Assembly (NCBI GenBank): GCA_030280995.1 | Contig: JASXTE010000005.1 | Location: 20,076,501-20,140,500, forward strand | Direction of reading: 5' to 3' | Source: Hemileia vastatrix | Taxonomy: Eukaryota; Basidiomycota; Pucciniomycetes; Pucciniales; Zaghouaniaceae | DNA length: 64,000 nucleotides | Part shown: positions 1 through 12,164 of the stretch, one piece after another | How the letters are laid out: each line of letters begins with the position of its first letter | Position numbering within the stretch: the first letter of the stretch is position 1 | Program-made: the position numbers and the translations under genes | Notes under the pieces: generated by a model | What the model was told of the DNA's origin: nothing | The model's input: only the letters and a program-made list of their open reading frames with translations | Database searches by the model: none

Positions 1-380
1 AGCCTTTTCAACATTTGAATTGGCCATCCTTTTAGTCAATTTGTTTATTTTATCTAAGATTTCATTGAGTTTTGGATTTCTACATCCAGGAACTACTTGT
101 ATAAGATGTTTCTCTTCTGGATGGGGTAGGGCTTCTTCTAAATCAAACATGAGACTCATATCATAAAAAAGTTCTACAAAGCCTGGCTGATCAATGCACT
201 TTTATCATTCCATGTTGTAGTGGATTTTTGAAATCTAAAACAAAATCAAATTAGTAAAAGACTTTTTTTAGCTATTATGCCTTGAATAAATAACTTTGTT
301 TGATAATGCTTTATCTGTTCTCTTGCTCTCTTTTCCTTTCTACTTGCCTCAATCACCTCACGGTTTTGACTGGCCATCTT

Positions 381-1485
381 TCAAATCTCCTTTCCCTTTC
401 TGACAATCCAGTTCTTGACAATGATTGGTGTAACCCTGAGTTTTTTTGATTCAATATTTTTTAATGATGAGAGCCACTTAGTACAATGGTCTGATACTAA
501 ACTTCCCATTACTTGATTCCATTGTGACTTGGAGAAATTTTGACAGTTCCAATCAAAACCGAGTTGAAAAAATACTTTCTCTTGAAGCTCTTGTTCCAAA
601 TTTTGTCTTACAGAGATCAGTACAGCAAATCCTCCCATTAGTCCTCAGGGCTCAGGTGTTGAAATAAAAGTTAGTAGATGAATTTTGGAACGTAAGAACA
701 TGGAAGTATTTGTTAAAATAAATTCACAATCAGCAGCTGAAGTTGCCTGCGGTGTGTTTTGAACCTGTTTTAATGCTGTTTCAATCTTCAATTTCTTTTA
801 ATCATGCCAAATCTTTCAGTCTGTAACTTCTTTGTTTGTTGGGCCGATAGGAAACTCAGATACATTAATGGGTCCACCAAGACAGAACTTCAAAAAGTGA
901 TGGATATTTTGGTTAATAGAATCTGAGCTCCTTGGTACATCACACCTTGTAACTATGCTTCTAACCATTTTCAAGTTTCAGTCATTTTGAAGTGACTTAG
1001 CATCAAGTATTCTGCAATTATCAGTAGCTTGAATTATAAGAGAGGGATTAACTGAAAATTTTTGAAAATAAGAATTGGCAAGCTTATTCAAAAACATAAA
1101 ATCATGCTGGAAAAGTTTACTCACCATGCCCACTGGTACTGGCTTCTCGGTTAGTAGAAGTAGGTTCCCCACCGTTTCCAAGAAACTGATTCAACAACAT
1201 ACTAGCCCAATCATTCCCTACACTTTCTGCTTTCTGCTGAAAATTAAGAGGTGCGGATTGAAAATCTGTATTTGTAATATTAGAAGAGCAATCAGTTGAT
1301 CAAATTTGGGGGTCTGATGAAGAATGATGAGGAGGTTAGGGTCTACCTGGATTTTCTCTAGGATTTTCAGAGGGAACAGGACCCAAATCATTTGTTCTGG
1401 GATTTTGAGGAGGAGGATTATTTTGCCCTCTAAAGTTACTTTCAAATGGAGTATCAACCTGCATGGAATCACCATTCTTAGACAT
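381..1485 (-). pseudogene. Decayed spliced gene of unknown function downstream of Tnp2
   Basis: I do not recognise the product. The reading frame opens at an ATG at 1485-1483 with a Met-Ser-Lys, Asn/Pro-rich N-terminus. It runs to a GTGAGT donor at 1124 and resumes after a TTTCAG acceptor at 1052, giving a 73-bp intron whose split GTT codon keeps frame. It then continues in one frame to 381 with no frameshift. Six in-frame stops interrupt it (two in exon 1, four in exon 2). All are TAA or TGA where CAA or CGA would restore a sense codon. The C-terminal part is rich in Trp, Gln and Lys with no motif I can name. It lies on the same strand as, and downstream of, the Tnp2 pseudogene, so it may be a second transposon gene or an unrelated rust gene. 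That coding sequence existed is fairly sure; function is unknown. Confidence 0.55.
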
Positions 1486-2054
1486 TCTGTGCTTTATAAA
1501 AATAAAACAAAAATTATTAACTTTCAGAATATAGACAAGATAATATTAAAGAGAAATTAGCTATACATTTTAATTGTGAATTTAATGAATAAAATATTCA
1601 AGCAAAAAAAGTAGTGGAAAACAAGGTTTTATTGGCTTGTAAAATATTGTCCTTAGATTTTTCAACCCTGTTTCTGAACTACTTGTAATATTTTTACAAG
1701 TATAGATAGACTTTGTACAGTACATTGAATTCTTTTAGTTGAAATAAAATTTAAAATAAAATGTTACTCATTAATAGAAGGGTTTCTAAACCATAAAGAA
1801 TCCCCTTGTTATTGTTTGCTTAAACATTTAGGCAAAATCTCAAAAGGTTTTATTTATTAATCTTGCATCTAGATGTCCCAAAAATCTATTACAAACATTC
1901 CAAATACTCCAAATTCTTACCAATCCTAAATAATTTCAAATATATTAACAAAAATAAAACTTCCATGTTGTTTAATTTTTATACTTACTAGTGTCTGAAT
2001 TCCAACAGCAGTGATAAAATTGTACTTTATTCCAAACATTCTCCTTTAGTGCTG

Positions 2055-5000
2055 TCAAGTGGCCACATGTCCAATAATTGAATCTTGATTTATCACAATT
2101 TGTGTCACTTTTTCTACTCTTACTAAATGGAAATGCACTTGTGGAAACCCCTCATAGGGATCCTTTTTTGTATCTTCTGGTATAAGCTCTTTAAATAGAC
2201 TTAAAACTAGATAGACTTTTTCATTATTGTCCTTTGAACTAAAAATCTGATCAATATGCCCAAATTGACTATCTTTTCCAAAGTAGAATTCAATGGTAGG
2301 ATTCCCAGGATTCTGGTCATGAGTTGTATAATGATTATCATGGACCAATATCCTTGCTACATTTTCATCTACCCGGTCTCCTACCTTCTCTGATGGTAAC
2401 AAAGCCTGTTTAGATGTCTCTTTTCTCAACTGTGCCCTTACCCATTTTGTAAATAATGCCTCAGTTAAATGTATATTTCTTTTTTTTGTATTGTGTTCAA
2501 TTTTTTTAATATTAGATTTAAATTTTGGATCATCTTCAGCTTCACCTAGTTCCAATACCCTAGACTTCCAATTCCAGTGCTTGATCATGGTCTGTGGTAT
2601 TTCTTCTATGTTCAATAAAAATAAATTAGCTCATTTGCATCTTTAAGCACCCAATTACCAAACTAAATACCTGGATGATGATTTTTTGGAATTTCCAATA
2701 ATATACCATTAACTCTTTCAGCAGCCCAAGTAGCCATACCTACAGGTGGACCAAAACATTTAATCATTTCTGGAAAATGTTGAGTGAGATGCAGATTTGG
2801 CTTAAAGCTCACATTTTTCAAACCTTCTTCCAAGCAGTCATGATACTCCAATAGCAGTTGTTTTAAATCATCAACTTCATCAGTGGATACATTTTTTAAA
2901 GTCAAAAAGTTGGTAATTGAACTTAAAGTGGTGAGTGATTTGTGAAGATAATATTCTCTAGGTTTGTGCTCTGACGTCACTGATGTCTTGGCTTGATTTA
3001 ATTTTTCTACCTAAAGGGGGATAAGTGAAAAAGGAAAGTAAACAGTATAAAGTACATGCCACTTCCCAGCTTTGAGGGAACCTGAAATTTTTAGATCCTA
3101 CTTGTTTCAACACTCATGAAATCCAGGAGGGGTTTTTTGTTTGCTCAATCACATTCCACACTGCCTCTAGATCAGTGGATGACAATTGTGAATTTCTAGT
3201 TCTTTTGCTTTCTTTCTCTTTTCCCTTCTTTTTATCTTCCTTACTTTTAATAGTCTCAAGGGATGAATTAGATTTTTCACTTTCAGATATGCTAATACTT
3301 GTTTGCCTTAGGTTATAGGTGAGTTTCCACTTCCACTTCCAGAAGCTTATTCTGAGCCAAACTCTAAGGATCAAAAATGATGTTCAGAACTTGATGACTT
3401 TGTCCTGCTGTTTGATCCTTCTGATTCAGCTCCTCTACTATTCATTCTAAGATATGTTTGTGACTGTCTTGTTGTACTTGTATATAGTAGTCTTTTATGC
3501 TGTCCCACTGGTTCAATATTATCAGCATCACTGCTGATTAAGCTGCTTCTACATTTTTTATATTTCTTATTTAGAAATATATAATAACATGCATCATCAT
3601 TGTCTCTTCTTACATGCCAATTTTTTTCCTTTGTCAGCTATTTTTCTAGGTCAATTGCAGCATTTTTTATTAGATAAAAATTTAGACTATGATCTTTAAG
3701 ATTTCAAAGAATGTGTGAATGCATCAATTCAATTGAGAAATATTCAGTAGTATGCCAATATACAAGGTTATTCAGCTTGCTCCATTAAACCCCATTACTC
3801 CTAACAATAGATACCCACTCCCAATGTGACCGACACTTTTTCCACTTCTCTGCCCAGTGCATATGATCCTCATGAGTACATAAGGAAAATATTTTAACTT
3901 GATTCTCACTGATTTTGTCTTTTTAAACATGACAGACAGAGAAGAACTTAGTGGCTGAGTGACTTGCAAAACCAGAAATCTTTTGTATTTCATGAATGTC
4001 TCCTATTAAAGAGAATAATGCAGCCCTTATTTTTTGGCCTCATGGATAGTGTGGTATTTTTTCAATGAATATTCCATCCCATAGAGTCTTTAGTTCATCC
4101 ACAAGAGGATTCAGAAGATTATTTATTTGTTCACTCATTGGCTCAGTTGGACTAGGAATAATAGCATACAAAAATAGATTTTTGGTTTTGTATTGATCTT
4201 CTGGAGGTAAGTTCATACATACCAACAAGATATTACCCACAGATTTCTGATGACCTCCAATAAAAATTCCACTGGCCTAAACCAGTCAACATATAAACTA
4301 AACCTTAAATTACCTTATGTTTTTTTATATCTATCAACACTTCTATTTTGAGTCATAGAAATATCTGGAAAATTTTTCCATACAAAACCATCATATACAT
4401 CTTTCATCACATCCCTTTCCATGTTTTCTAGAAAATCATTTTTTTTCTCAATAAGCATCTTGAATTTGATTAGTTGAAGCTTTCCTGAAATCCAGTCAAC
4501 CAAACTATTGTGATGAAATGTTTTAGGAGGATGGTAGATTGCTTTTTCTTGTTTGTACTTAGCCAAATACAAACTTTCATCACAATTGACAGTTTCTTCT
4601 CTCCACTCTAAAGATTTCAGATAGCACTTTGAGGATGAATAAAAAGGTTGAGTACAAGATAATATTGATGGTTGGTGTTTTGGGTTATACTCATAAAGAG
4701 CAAAGCACTTAGCACAGCATGTCTTGGTGACAATTAATGGATTGAGTAACAATAAATTAAAAACAGTCACTATAGAAAGGGAATCAGGCTGATGATTCTA
4801 CTAGTATCTAGTTTACCTACGTCACTAAGAAGATTGAGTTTGTTGATTTCCTCACGCAAAAATTGAGCACAACCTTCTTTGCTTAAAAGATGGATATGAG
4901 AAAGTTTTTCTGCTTGCCACATTATCTTTTGGCTATAAAGCTCTTCCAAATTCAATTCATTTGACTGCAGTAGAGATCCAATGGTATCTGAAACAGGCTT

Positions 5001-5327
5001 CCCCTCAGCATAGAAAAAAAATAGAGATTAATTGAAACATAACTTATCTTTATTTACCAAATATTTTTGTCTTACAAGATCTTGGATGTTTTATCCTAAG
5101 TTAGGTAAAGCACTGGATGTACCAACCATCTGTGCTTTGCAATTTCCTTCCTCTTCATGTTTGGAGTATGACTGAGATGTTTTGAAAGCTACACCAACTT
5201 CAAAGCCTCCCAATGAGGTCTGATGCTTTCTTGATGAACATCCAAGCTCTTCACATTTACAAACAAAAATAAATGGTGGCATTTTAAGACTTCTGGATAT
5301 AAGAAATATGTTACTGAATGGTAGCAA
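2055..5327 (-). pseudogene. CACTA (EnSpm) Tnp2-type transposase, degenerate, multi-exon
   Basis: This is the transposase of a CACTA DNA transposon, which would bind the element ends and catalyse cut-and-paste movement in the nucleus. Reading down the minus strand: a Cys-containing N-terminal part (5327-5091), an N-terminal helical region (4955-4820), a block with CCAKCFALY typical of Tnp2 (about 4700), the stretch FSLYVDWF carrying the first catalytic-type Asp (about 4290), and GNILLVCMNLPP with an SPTEP-type motif (4240-4100). Then come FGFASHSATKFFSVC (about 3990), an ELMHSHIL-NLKDH motif (about 3730), a highly conserved HLTQHFPEMIKCFGPP ... WAAERVNG segment (2800-2690), and a C-terminal domain ending in HVAT near 2055. 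Introns are visible, for example 4816-4770 (47 bp), and one joins the segments at 2680 and 2610. There are frameshifts (near 4280) and many stops, and the usual Asp before MH is Glu. The copy is inactive. Element ends were not found. Confidence 0.88.
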
Positions 5328-6565
5328 TTGAACAAACTATTTTTATATTGCAAAACCCTTACTAAAATAAGCTAATTTTTACATCTCAAGAAGTTTATCA
5401 ACAAGTTGGTTACCATGGATTTCTTTGAATGTTTGTTTCATGCATATCAACCACTCATTAAGTAGGTATCCATACTCTGAATCAGAAAAATGTTTCTGAC
5501 TTGCTACATTTTACAATGTTGCATACATGTTTATCAAACAGCTTATTTTGCACAAAGCATAATACTATAAGAGAAAAAAAATTGATCACATTTTTAAATA
5601 TAGGAAAAACTATGATATAACCTGAATCAAAACAATACCATTTAATATGTAATAATACAGTTATTTAAGTGTTGCAATTTTTTTTCTACAATCACCTGCA
5701 TTAATAAAATTCTGCAAAGTAACAGAAAGGTTTTCACTAATAATCACTATAAGATATAAAAAAATTTATAATATTTATTTTTCACAATATAGAATTACAG
5801 TCTGAAAAATAAAATTTTTTTCAAAAAAATATATAATTTTAAATTTTTAAAATCTAAGAGGTCATCAAAGTAAAGCTTCTGGAATCCAAAAAAGAGAATT
5901 TTTACATTAACTTGCTTATTCCAAACTCTGAAAAATTGGTATGGTTCCCAAGTAATCTTGGTCAATTAACTATACACCTACTAATAATGTGTTAATTTGA
6001 ATTTTTAAAATAAGTTTGTCAATAAAATCAACAAGCTCAAATAAGGTCTTTAATTGCATTAAAATAATATCAAAATAACTTGGAAAATCAAAATGATTCT
6101 GCATTATATTTTTACCCATTTATAATGCAATAATTTTCTATTACAGCCAAGTTATTCCCTTTTGAATTAATTATGAAGCTACATAGATAACCATATTTTA
6201 TAGTGAAAGATATTCTTGAGAAATCTCATCTGTCTGTCCACTAAAATCTTCATTATTAATTATTTTAAAAATAAAAACTTTATTATAGTAGTGTTTTTGT
6301 TGCCATATCCTTTCAAAATTTTATATCTTCCTTCATTTTGCTTTTCCTAAGGTATATGATGAGCTCTTATTGTTCTTATTTTCCATAGAGAAAAATACCT
6401 ACTAATACCCATGTACTTAATAAAAGATTCAATGACATACTACATTGATAAAATTATCATTTTTACAAGTCTATTTACAATTTCTGTTGTGTTCTTTTGA
6501 ATATTTTACCTCATTCTAATGAATGGAAGCTAAGTCCCACCAAAGAACAACTACACAGGTTTTAA
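5328..6565. other. AT-rich spacer, no gene seen
   Basis: Very AT-rich sequence with homopolymer runs. I see no coding pattern, terminal repeat or RNA gene on either strand. One end of the CACTA element may lie here, but no CACTA terminal motif is convincing. Confidence 0.5.
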
Positions 6566-7451
6566 TTGATCAATATAAGCTCTCTCAACATTTATATTAA
6601 TTTTCCATATCCTGAAAAAAATTACCACATTTCTGAACAAATCCCTACTTTATTCAACAATGATTTTATCCACTTTCTTCATCAATGCAACTTTCCCAGA
6701 AAAACGTTTTCTTGGAATCTTGATTGGTTTCACAAGTGGAATCAATTTTTGGCAAAAAGTATCATTAAGCACTGGGATAAAGCTTTCAAAAGTAATTATA
6801 TGGTTTCTTATTCAATAGACTCTACTCATATTTCCTACCTAAATCAAAGGGGTGTTCTTCACCACTGGTTGATACATTATACTGATAAATTAAGGCTTGG
6901 AAAAGATTCTGATAGTCTCTGTGAAATAGTTAAAATAAGAAAGTAAGAACAAATATTTTTCTCTTATTTTTTCCAAAAGCTTATATAGATTTGACAATCT
7001 TTTTCAGAATTCTTATAACCTAACTCACCTTCTTAAACAACTTCCAATTTGCGAAACCTATGAGAATCTTTACAAAAATCTCAAATGTTGCTAAGACACC
7101 AAAATTGATGATGAAGGTTATTTTAAGCAGATTTAATTGCCATGGAGATCTGAAGAATTCTCAAGACTTGCACAAAATCTTGACCATAAACACATTCAAA
7201 TCCGAGAGAATTCCACTTATTCAGGAGAAATACTTAAGAACTTGACATTAAATAATAGATTAAATTTAGTATCCACAATCAAGACTCAATTTAATTCTTT
7301 TCCAGTCGCCAGGGGTTTGCCAAGTGACTACTACTATTCTTTATATCTTGCTTCTCTTAATCCTCAACATTTAAGACTTCTTAATTTTCAATCCCCAATA
7401 AACATTTCCTACATACTTGAACAAATTTCAAATTCTAATGTGAGTTATTGA
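6566..7451 (+). pseudogene. Decayed two-exon gene of a probable rust-expanded family
   Basis: Exon 1 encodes a Trp-rich segment with FSWNLDWFHKWNQFLAK and IIKHWDKA. It ends at a GTAAGA donor near 6940, and an acceptor TTTTTCAG precedes about 7010. Exon 2 then reads in one frame to the stop near 7451, with sense like LTHLLKQLPICETYENLYK, LPWRSEEFSRLAQNLD and PVARGLPSDYYYS. Two in-frame TAA codons (near 7092 and 7132) break it. From memory, the FxWN..WN...KHW segment resembles proteins that are greatly expanded in rust fungi and have no assigned function; this is recognition of style, not a database match. The start codon at 6566 is only the first ATG in frame and the gene may begin further upstream. 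It converges on the SNF2 pseudogene that ends about 100 bp away. Confidence 0.55.
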
Positions 7452-7547
7452 TAAATTCCCTAATCAATAATCTAGCAGACTCATATTCATTGTTTCCAAT
7501 GTTTGGGACACTTAGCTTAAAAAATTAGAACAGATAAATTTTTTTAG

Positions 7548-9545
7548 CTATGATGCAACTTTATTTAAAGAAAATTTCACATACATTGATAGCTCAATAT
7601 TTTTTCTTTGTATCTTATAAATGCTGAATTCAATACTTCTGCTTACAAAATACTTGAGTACATGAACTTCATTTTGTTGGCCCATTCTATACAGACGATC
7701 AACTGCTTGCTGTTCAACTTCTGGATTCCAATTAGGCTCCTGTTTTAATATTTTAAACAAATTCTCTTTTCAACCTTTTTTATTTCAATATAATACTCTT
7801 TGACTTATCATTATATATACATTTTGCGCACATCTCAAGTCTATTCCAACTCCTGCAGCCTTAATTGTACCAAGAAAAACTTGACATCTTTCATCATTTT
7901 GGAATTTGTCCAGATTTTCATCTCTTTTTTTTACTCTCAACTTTCCTACAAGCTCTGTGTAGCTAATTACATGGCCATCTAAAGCCTTATTTATACTGTT
8001 TAAATGGTTAGAATATTGAAATGTTGATTAAGCTAAAAATAACTTATTGAGATAATTAATAGAATTACTTACATTTCCAAAAAGTCTGTATATTCTTAAA
8101 ATATAACAGCTTTCACTACACAATATAGGGGGTGGACTTGCTAGCAAGTCCTCAACCTGAACTCAGATGGAACTCAGATGGAACTGAGACTGAACTCATT
8201 TTGAACCCATACTGAACTCTACTTGAACACCCACCTAAACCTGTTCTGCTGAGTGGTGTTCATCCCTTATTTTATGGTTCCTTTATCAATAGCTCAATGT
8301 GTGTTAAATCGGTGGTGAGTTTGGGTCCAAGGTTGCAGACTCACTAGCAAGTCTTCCCCCCATATTGTGTGGTGTTTGGGAGAAATTATCCCCCTTTCTT
8401 CCTTTAAGAAATTTTCTAAATTACTGATTAGATGTATAATCTTTGCCAAATGTTTCCATGTGAAAAGAAATGTTGGATGTTGATCTGGGATTTTGTAGAC
8501 AGGGTGGTTACGAAATTTCTGTAAAATTGACAGTTCTTGGAGAAACTCAGCTGAATCCCAAGGGAGGTTGGTGTTTGGAGAAGGCCCATAATACTCAGAA
8601 AAACTTTTTGGAAGCTTGGTAAGTTTTGAGTGTTAAGGATCTGATAATTCTACAGATATTCCTTGCTCAAATTTTTGAGGAAGTGATAAGATTGCTTCTT
8701 TAGTCCTCCGCAGGCATATGACATTCATGAGAGGGTATATCAATTTTATAGAGCTAGAGATTCCTCTGTTTAAGCCATTCATAAGAAAATTAATCCACAA
8801 CCAGTTTTCCTGCCATCTTTCAATTCTAAGGAATGATATAAGGCTTTGAAGATGAGTTTTCCAGTTCTGAAGTGGTGTCCCTGTCAAGCATAGTTGATTC
8901 TCAGCCTCCAGGTCTGATATATTCTGATTCTTCTATGACTGGGGATTCTTGATTAGACTTTTAAATTTTATTAAAAATTTCATCAGCTTTAATAATATTA
9001 TGTTCAAAAACTTTAGTAACTCAAATGAATACTTACTGAGCCTCATCTAAAGCTATTCTGTACCAAATGATTTTATGAGTTACCGGCAGAATAGGTTGAG
9101 GAGTTTTCTTTGAAGAAGTTGCACTTTCTGTTCCATAGGTAGTCAAAAAAACTAGTTGGTTCTGAAGCTTCTCAAAATCAATTTTCTTTGAATCCTTCCC
9201 ATAAACAACCTTGAAAGGTATTGCATTATCTTCAAAGTGCGTTCTTCTTTCATTGACCCAGTTTGATAGTGCTGCAAGTGGGCAAATGATGAGAGTTGCT
9301 GATTTCCTAACTTTCTCTTCTCTACCACCCAACAGTTGGAATTTTCTGGCTTTGCTTTGAGTTGCAGTAATTAGGCCAAGAGTTTAGAGGGTCATTCACA
9401 AGCCCATATCATCAGCTAGAATTGAACCAATTCCTGCAGAGGATAACTCTTATTCACAAACTTTTTCATAATGATTATTAGAACCTACTCTCAGCCAGCT
9501 GTTGTCCACTGTGGCATTCCAAATCTGGGTAGGCCACTTAGGTGA
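7548..9545 (-). pseudogene. SNF2-family helicase (Rad5/Rad16-like), broken by stops and a MITE
   Basis: This was an ATP-dependent DNA translocase of the SNF2 superfamily. On the minus strand I can follow a segment ending VGSNNHYEKVCE, then motif I as ILADDMGL followed by TGA-ATG-ACC-CTC-TAA, where a GKT with an open frame is expected (9398-9384). Next are IICPLAALSNW (motif Ia), DEA plus CA at a GTAAGT donor (9036) and an acceptor at 8958, so the split codon restores DEAH (79-bp intron). Then come LIKNPQS, a TAG at 8935, LCLTGTPLQN (motif III, 8893-8864), CLRRTK, a TAA near 8634, LQKFRNHP, and PK, where the MITE interrupts, then AVIF-stop-EYTDFLEM (motif IV). Motif V reads IKAAGVGIDL and motif VI QQAVDRLYRMGQQ (7720-7680). 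The last donor is ATAAGT instead of GTAAGT. Loss of Walker Lys, stops and the insertion make it non-functional. Confidence 0.9.
8114..8374 (+). mobile_element. MITE family A, full copy, 261 bp, TSD TTT
   Basis: The left end reads CACTACACAATATAGGGGG and the right end is its imperfect inverse, ending in TGTGTGGTG. Just inside each end lies an 18-bp palindrome, GGACTTGCTAGCAAGTCC, which is perfect at the left and mutated at the right. TTT flanks both sides (8111-8113 and 8375-8377). The interior begins with tandem GAACTCAGATG-type units and has no ORF. It sits in a coding exon of the SNF2 pseudogene. The CACTA-like tips and 3-bp duplication suggest a non-autonomous CACTA element. Confidence 0.88.
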
Positions 9546-9819
9546 AAATTTGATTGGAACTTGGTTGGAAGAAGATCATTGTGTTACCAGGTGTTAATTG
9601 GGTTGAAGGGAGTTAACTGGATTTATTTTAAGTTGATTTTTGGTGTTTTGGAATGGTTATATGTGGTATTTCTTTTGTGATTTGATGGTTTTATGGATTT
9701 GTATTTTTGGTGAATGAAGTGTGCTCTTGGAATGGCCACTTTTTTTCTGGTGCGCTCAGGTGCGCTCCAGTTTGCTCCGGTGATTTTCCGGTGCAAAAGC
9801 AAAGTGTACTGGAAAAATT

Positions 9820-10130
9820 CTGTCATTGTGGCCAAGTTTGGTCATGGTGACAAGATTAACTCACTGTGGCAAATTTAGCTCACTCTAGCCAAATTAGCTC
9901 ATTATGGCAAAAAAGAGCTCATTGTGGCAAAATTTGCTCAAAATGGGAAAGTCTGATCACCAGTACAAAGTTTGGTCACTGTAGAAAAGTCTGATCACCA
10001 GTGCAAAGTTTGGTCACTGTAGAAAAGTCTGATCACCAGTGCAAAGTTTGGTCACTGTAAAAAAGTCTGATCACCAGTGCAAATTTTGGTCACTGCAGAA
10101 AAGTTTGGCTATTGTGGCAAAATTTGGTTA
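9820..10130 (+). repeat. Tandem repeat, 19-bp unit arranged as 38-bp dimers
   Basis: Four nearly identical 38-bp units occupy 9951-9988, 9989-10026, 10027-10064 and 10065-10102. Each unit is itself two related 19-mers (GTCTGATCACCAGTGCAAA and GTTTGGTCACTGTAGAAAA). Flanking sequence from 9820 and up to about 10130 holds more diverged 19-20 bp relatives of the form AGCTCATTGTGGCAAAAT. There is no coding signal. The array is probably a small satellite grown by unequal exchange or replication slippage. Confidence 0.9.
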
Positions 10131-10359
10131 GAATTTCTTATGCTTGCTAGATCAATAGTTTATTGTAGATCCTATACATGTAGGGTATTGTTGGAAAGGT
10201 CTGGAGGAGGAGAATCATATAGAAGGGGGAATATTAGTCCTCTACATGTTTTTTGTCTTTTTGAGTTTCGATATTGAGAGTCTTTTTTGGATTATTAAAA
10301 ACCATTATTCATATTTTTCTTTTGTCAACAAAATTATTAATCATTTATAATACCCTTAT

Positions 10360-11495
10360 TGTCAGCCAGGCTATTCCAGGAGTCCAGTAAAAATGATATG
10401 TAACTTATAAAACCTGAAAGAGTGGGTAAGAATTGTATTTAATGAATATAAATTAATATTTTATTGCATAATAAAATTATATAAGTATTTTATTATATAC
10501 AAGTGTTATATTAATTTATTGGTTATATAAATTTTTATATACAGTTAAATTGAACACAATATATTATATTCTACAAATAATGGCGCATTTTTATGTATTT
10601 AATAATTATAAATTTATATTTAATTAATTGAAAAACATATATTATAATTATAAGTGTAAAATTGACTTATAATATATTTAAATTAATTATTTAAATTTAT
10701 ATATTAAATAACACCTTTCATATAATACTAAACAATAATTAATGATGCTTCTTTTGACCCTTAATTGTGTCAGGAAAAACCAATTAATTAATTTATACTA
10801 AATTGAGATTAATTACATGTTTTGTTGCGTCAAAGTATTTTTTGTTTCACTTAAAATATCCTTAAATCAGACTGTACCATCTGTTTGGAATTATTGTTCT
10901 CATAGTTCCTATGTTCCAATCTTGTTTAGTTATTCACTATTTTTACTTACTGATTTAGGAATTAATGGCGGGAAAATTGGATTCTTAATTGGGGTTTTAA
11001 TTATTTGTTTCATGTTTTTCTCTACATTGTTATGTTTCATTTACTCTTTGATATATTTGTTTTATTCTATTCTAACTATTGTATTTACAAACATAGTGGC
11101 GCTTCAGAGGACCCATTGCCTATAAAAGGGCCTTGGATAATCCCCTGTAGCATCATCACTTATTATACACTCCATAAATTAAATACTATTTTACTACGTT
11201 TATATTTTTTTATTAGTAATACAACTCTAATTAAAATTCTATATAACAATTTAAAGGTTGCTTTAAGTCTGATAGTAATTAAAAGTGTTTGCCGCGCAGA
11301 ACCCTTACATTAAATAGTATTATTATTAATAAATCCTAAGTTTTTGTCATCTCTCAAAGTTGCTCGCCGTTGTTTTCCTTTTAAATAAATTAAATATTTT
11401 ATTATAATTTATTTCTTTTATTTTTCCCTTGTCCTCCTCCTTTTCTGCTCCTTTTCTCCTATTTTCCTTACCTTCTTCTAGACAACTGACCGACA
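10360..11495 (+). repeat. Gypsy1 5' LTR (1136 bp)
   Basis: It begins TGTCAGCCAGG and ends CCGACA, and matches 18368-19502 almost throughout. A TATAAAAG box at 11121-11128 marks the likely promoter. The 102-codon hydrophobic frame inside it is repeated in the other LTR and is not a gene. Confidence 0.95.
11121..11128 (+). promoter_or_regulatory. TATA box of Gypsy1 5' LTR
   Basis: TATAAAAG in a locally GC-richer context, conserved in the 3' LTR at 19129-19136. Transcription is expected to start a few tens of bases downstream. Confidence 0.7.
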
Positions 11496-12164
11496 ACTGA
11501 GGGCCTTTCCAAACAACGACGACGAATGAAAAAACGCACGGACCACCTAGCAAAAACAAAACTTTTGCCGCGACTGTGTTTCGAACTTGGGTTCGATTTT
11601 TTAGGTTTATATTATATTAATTTTTTAGTATTTTGAAGTGATTTTTCAATCACTATAGTAAGTTCACCTTTGCACCTCTCACTCATATTGCTATATTTTT
11701 ACTGCAATAACAGTGATTGTGGCTTAATTGCTGATTCACTGAGTGTAAGTGTTCAATTATTAAATATTTTTTTTTCCTAGTTGACCATTATAGAGTGTTA
11801 AATCCTCTTAGTCCTAGAAGAATTAACATTTTTTATTAATACAAATTGAATTATTAATTTAATTTTTTATTATTATTAATTATTGTTAATTTTGGTTGAC
11901 TTAAAAGTACATTGTGCTTAGTCCCAAATATATTGCCATATTTAATATTGGTAATTAATTGGTTGAATTAACTTGATTGTTATTCCCAATTTAACCTTGA
12001 AATCCATTTTTTTAAATTAATTTTTTATAATTATTACTTTATATTGAAATTTTTTTTTTCTATAATTTAATTAATAAAATTTTTTATTATTATTTGGAGC
12101 ATTATTGACTAACTTTTATTATTTTTTTAAAAAATAAGAAGTAAATTAAAATCTTCCCACTAGT

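Noticed and set aside
9033..9060. DEAQ variant of helicase motif II
   Set aside because: The apparent Gln comes from reading into the intron; the GT-AG splice restores His.
9951..10102. CRISPR-like regular repeats
   Set aside because: Units are directly adjacent with no unique spacers, and the window is eukaryotic.
10817..11125. 102-codon hydrophobic ORF, repeated at 18825-19133
   Set aside because: It lies wholly inside the Gypsy1 LTR pair and owes its conservation to LTR identity; AT-rich sequence readily gives Phe/Leu/Ile/Tyr-rich frames.
11575..11605. TTCGAACTTGGGTTCGA, resembling a tRNA T-arm
   Set aside because: No acceptor, D-arm or anticodon arm can be fitted around it; a short chance palindrome.
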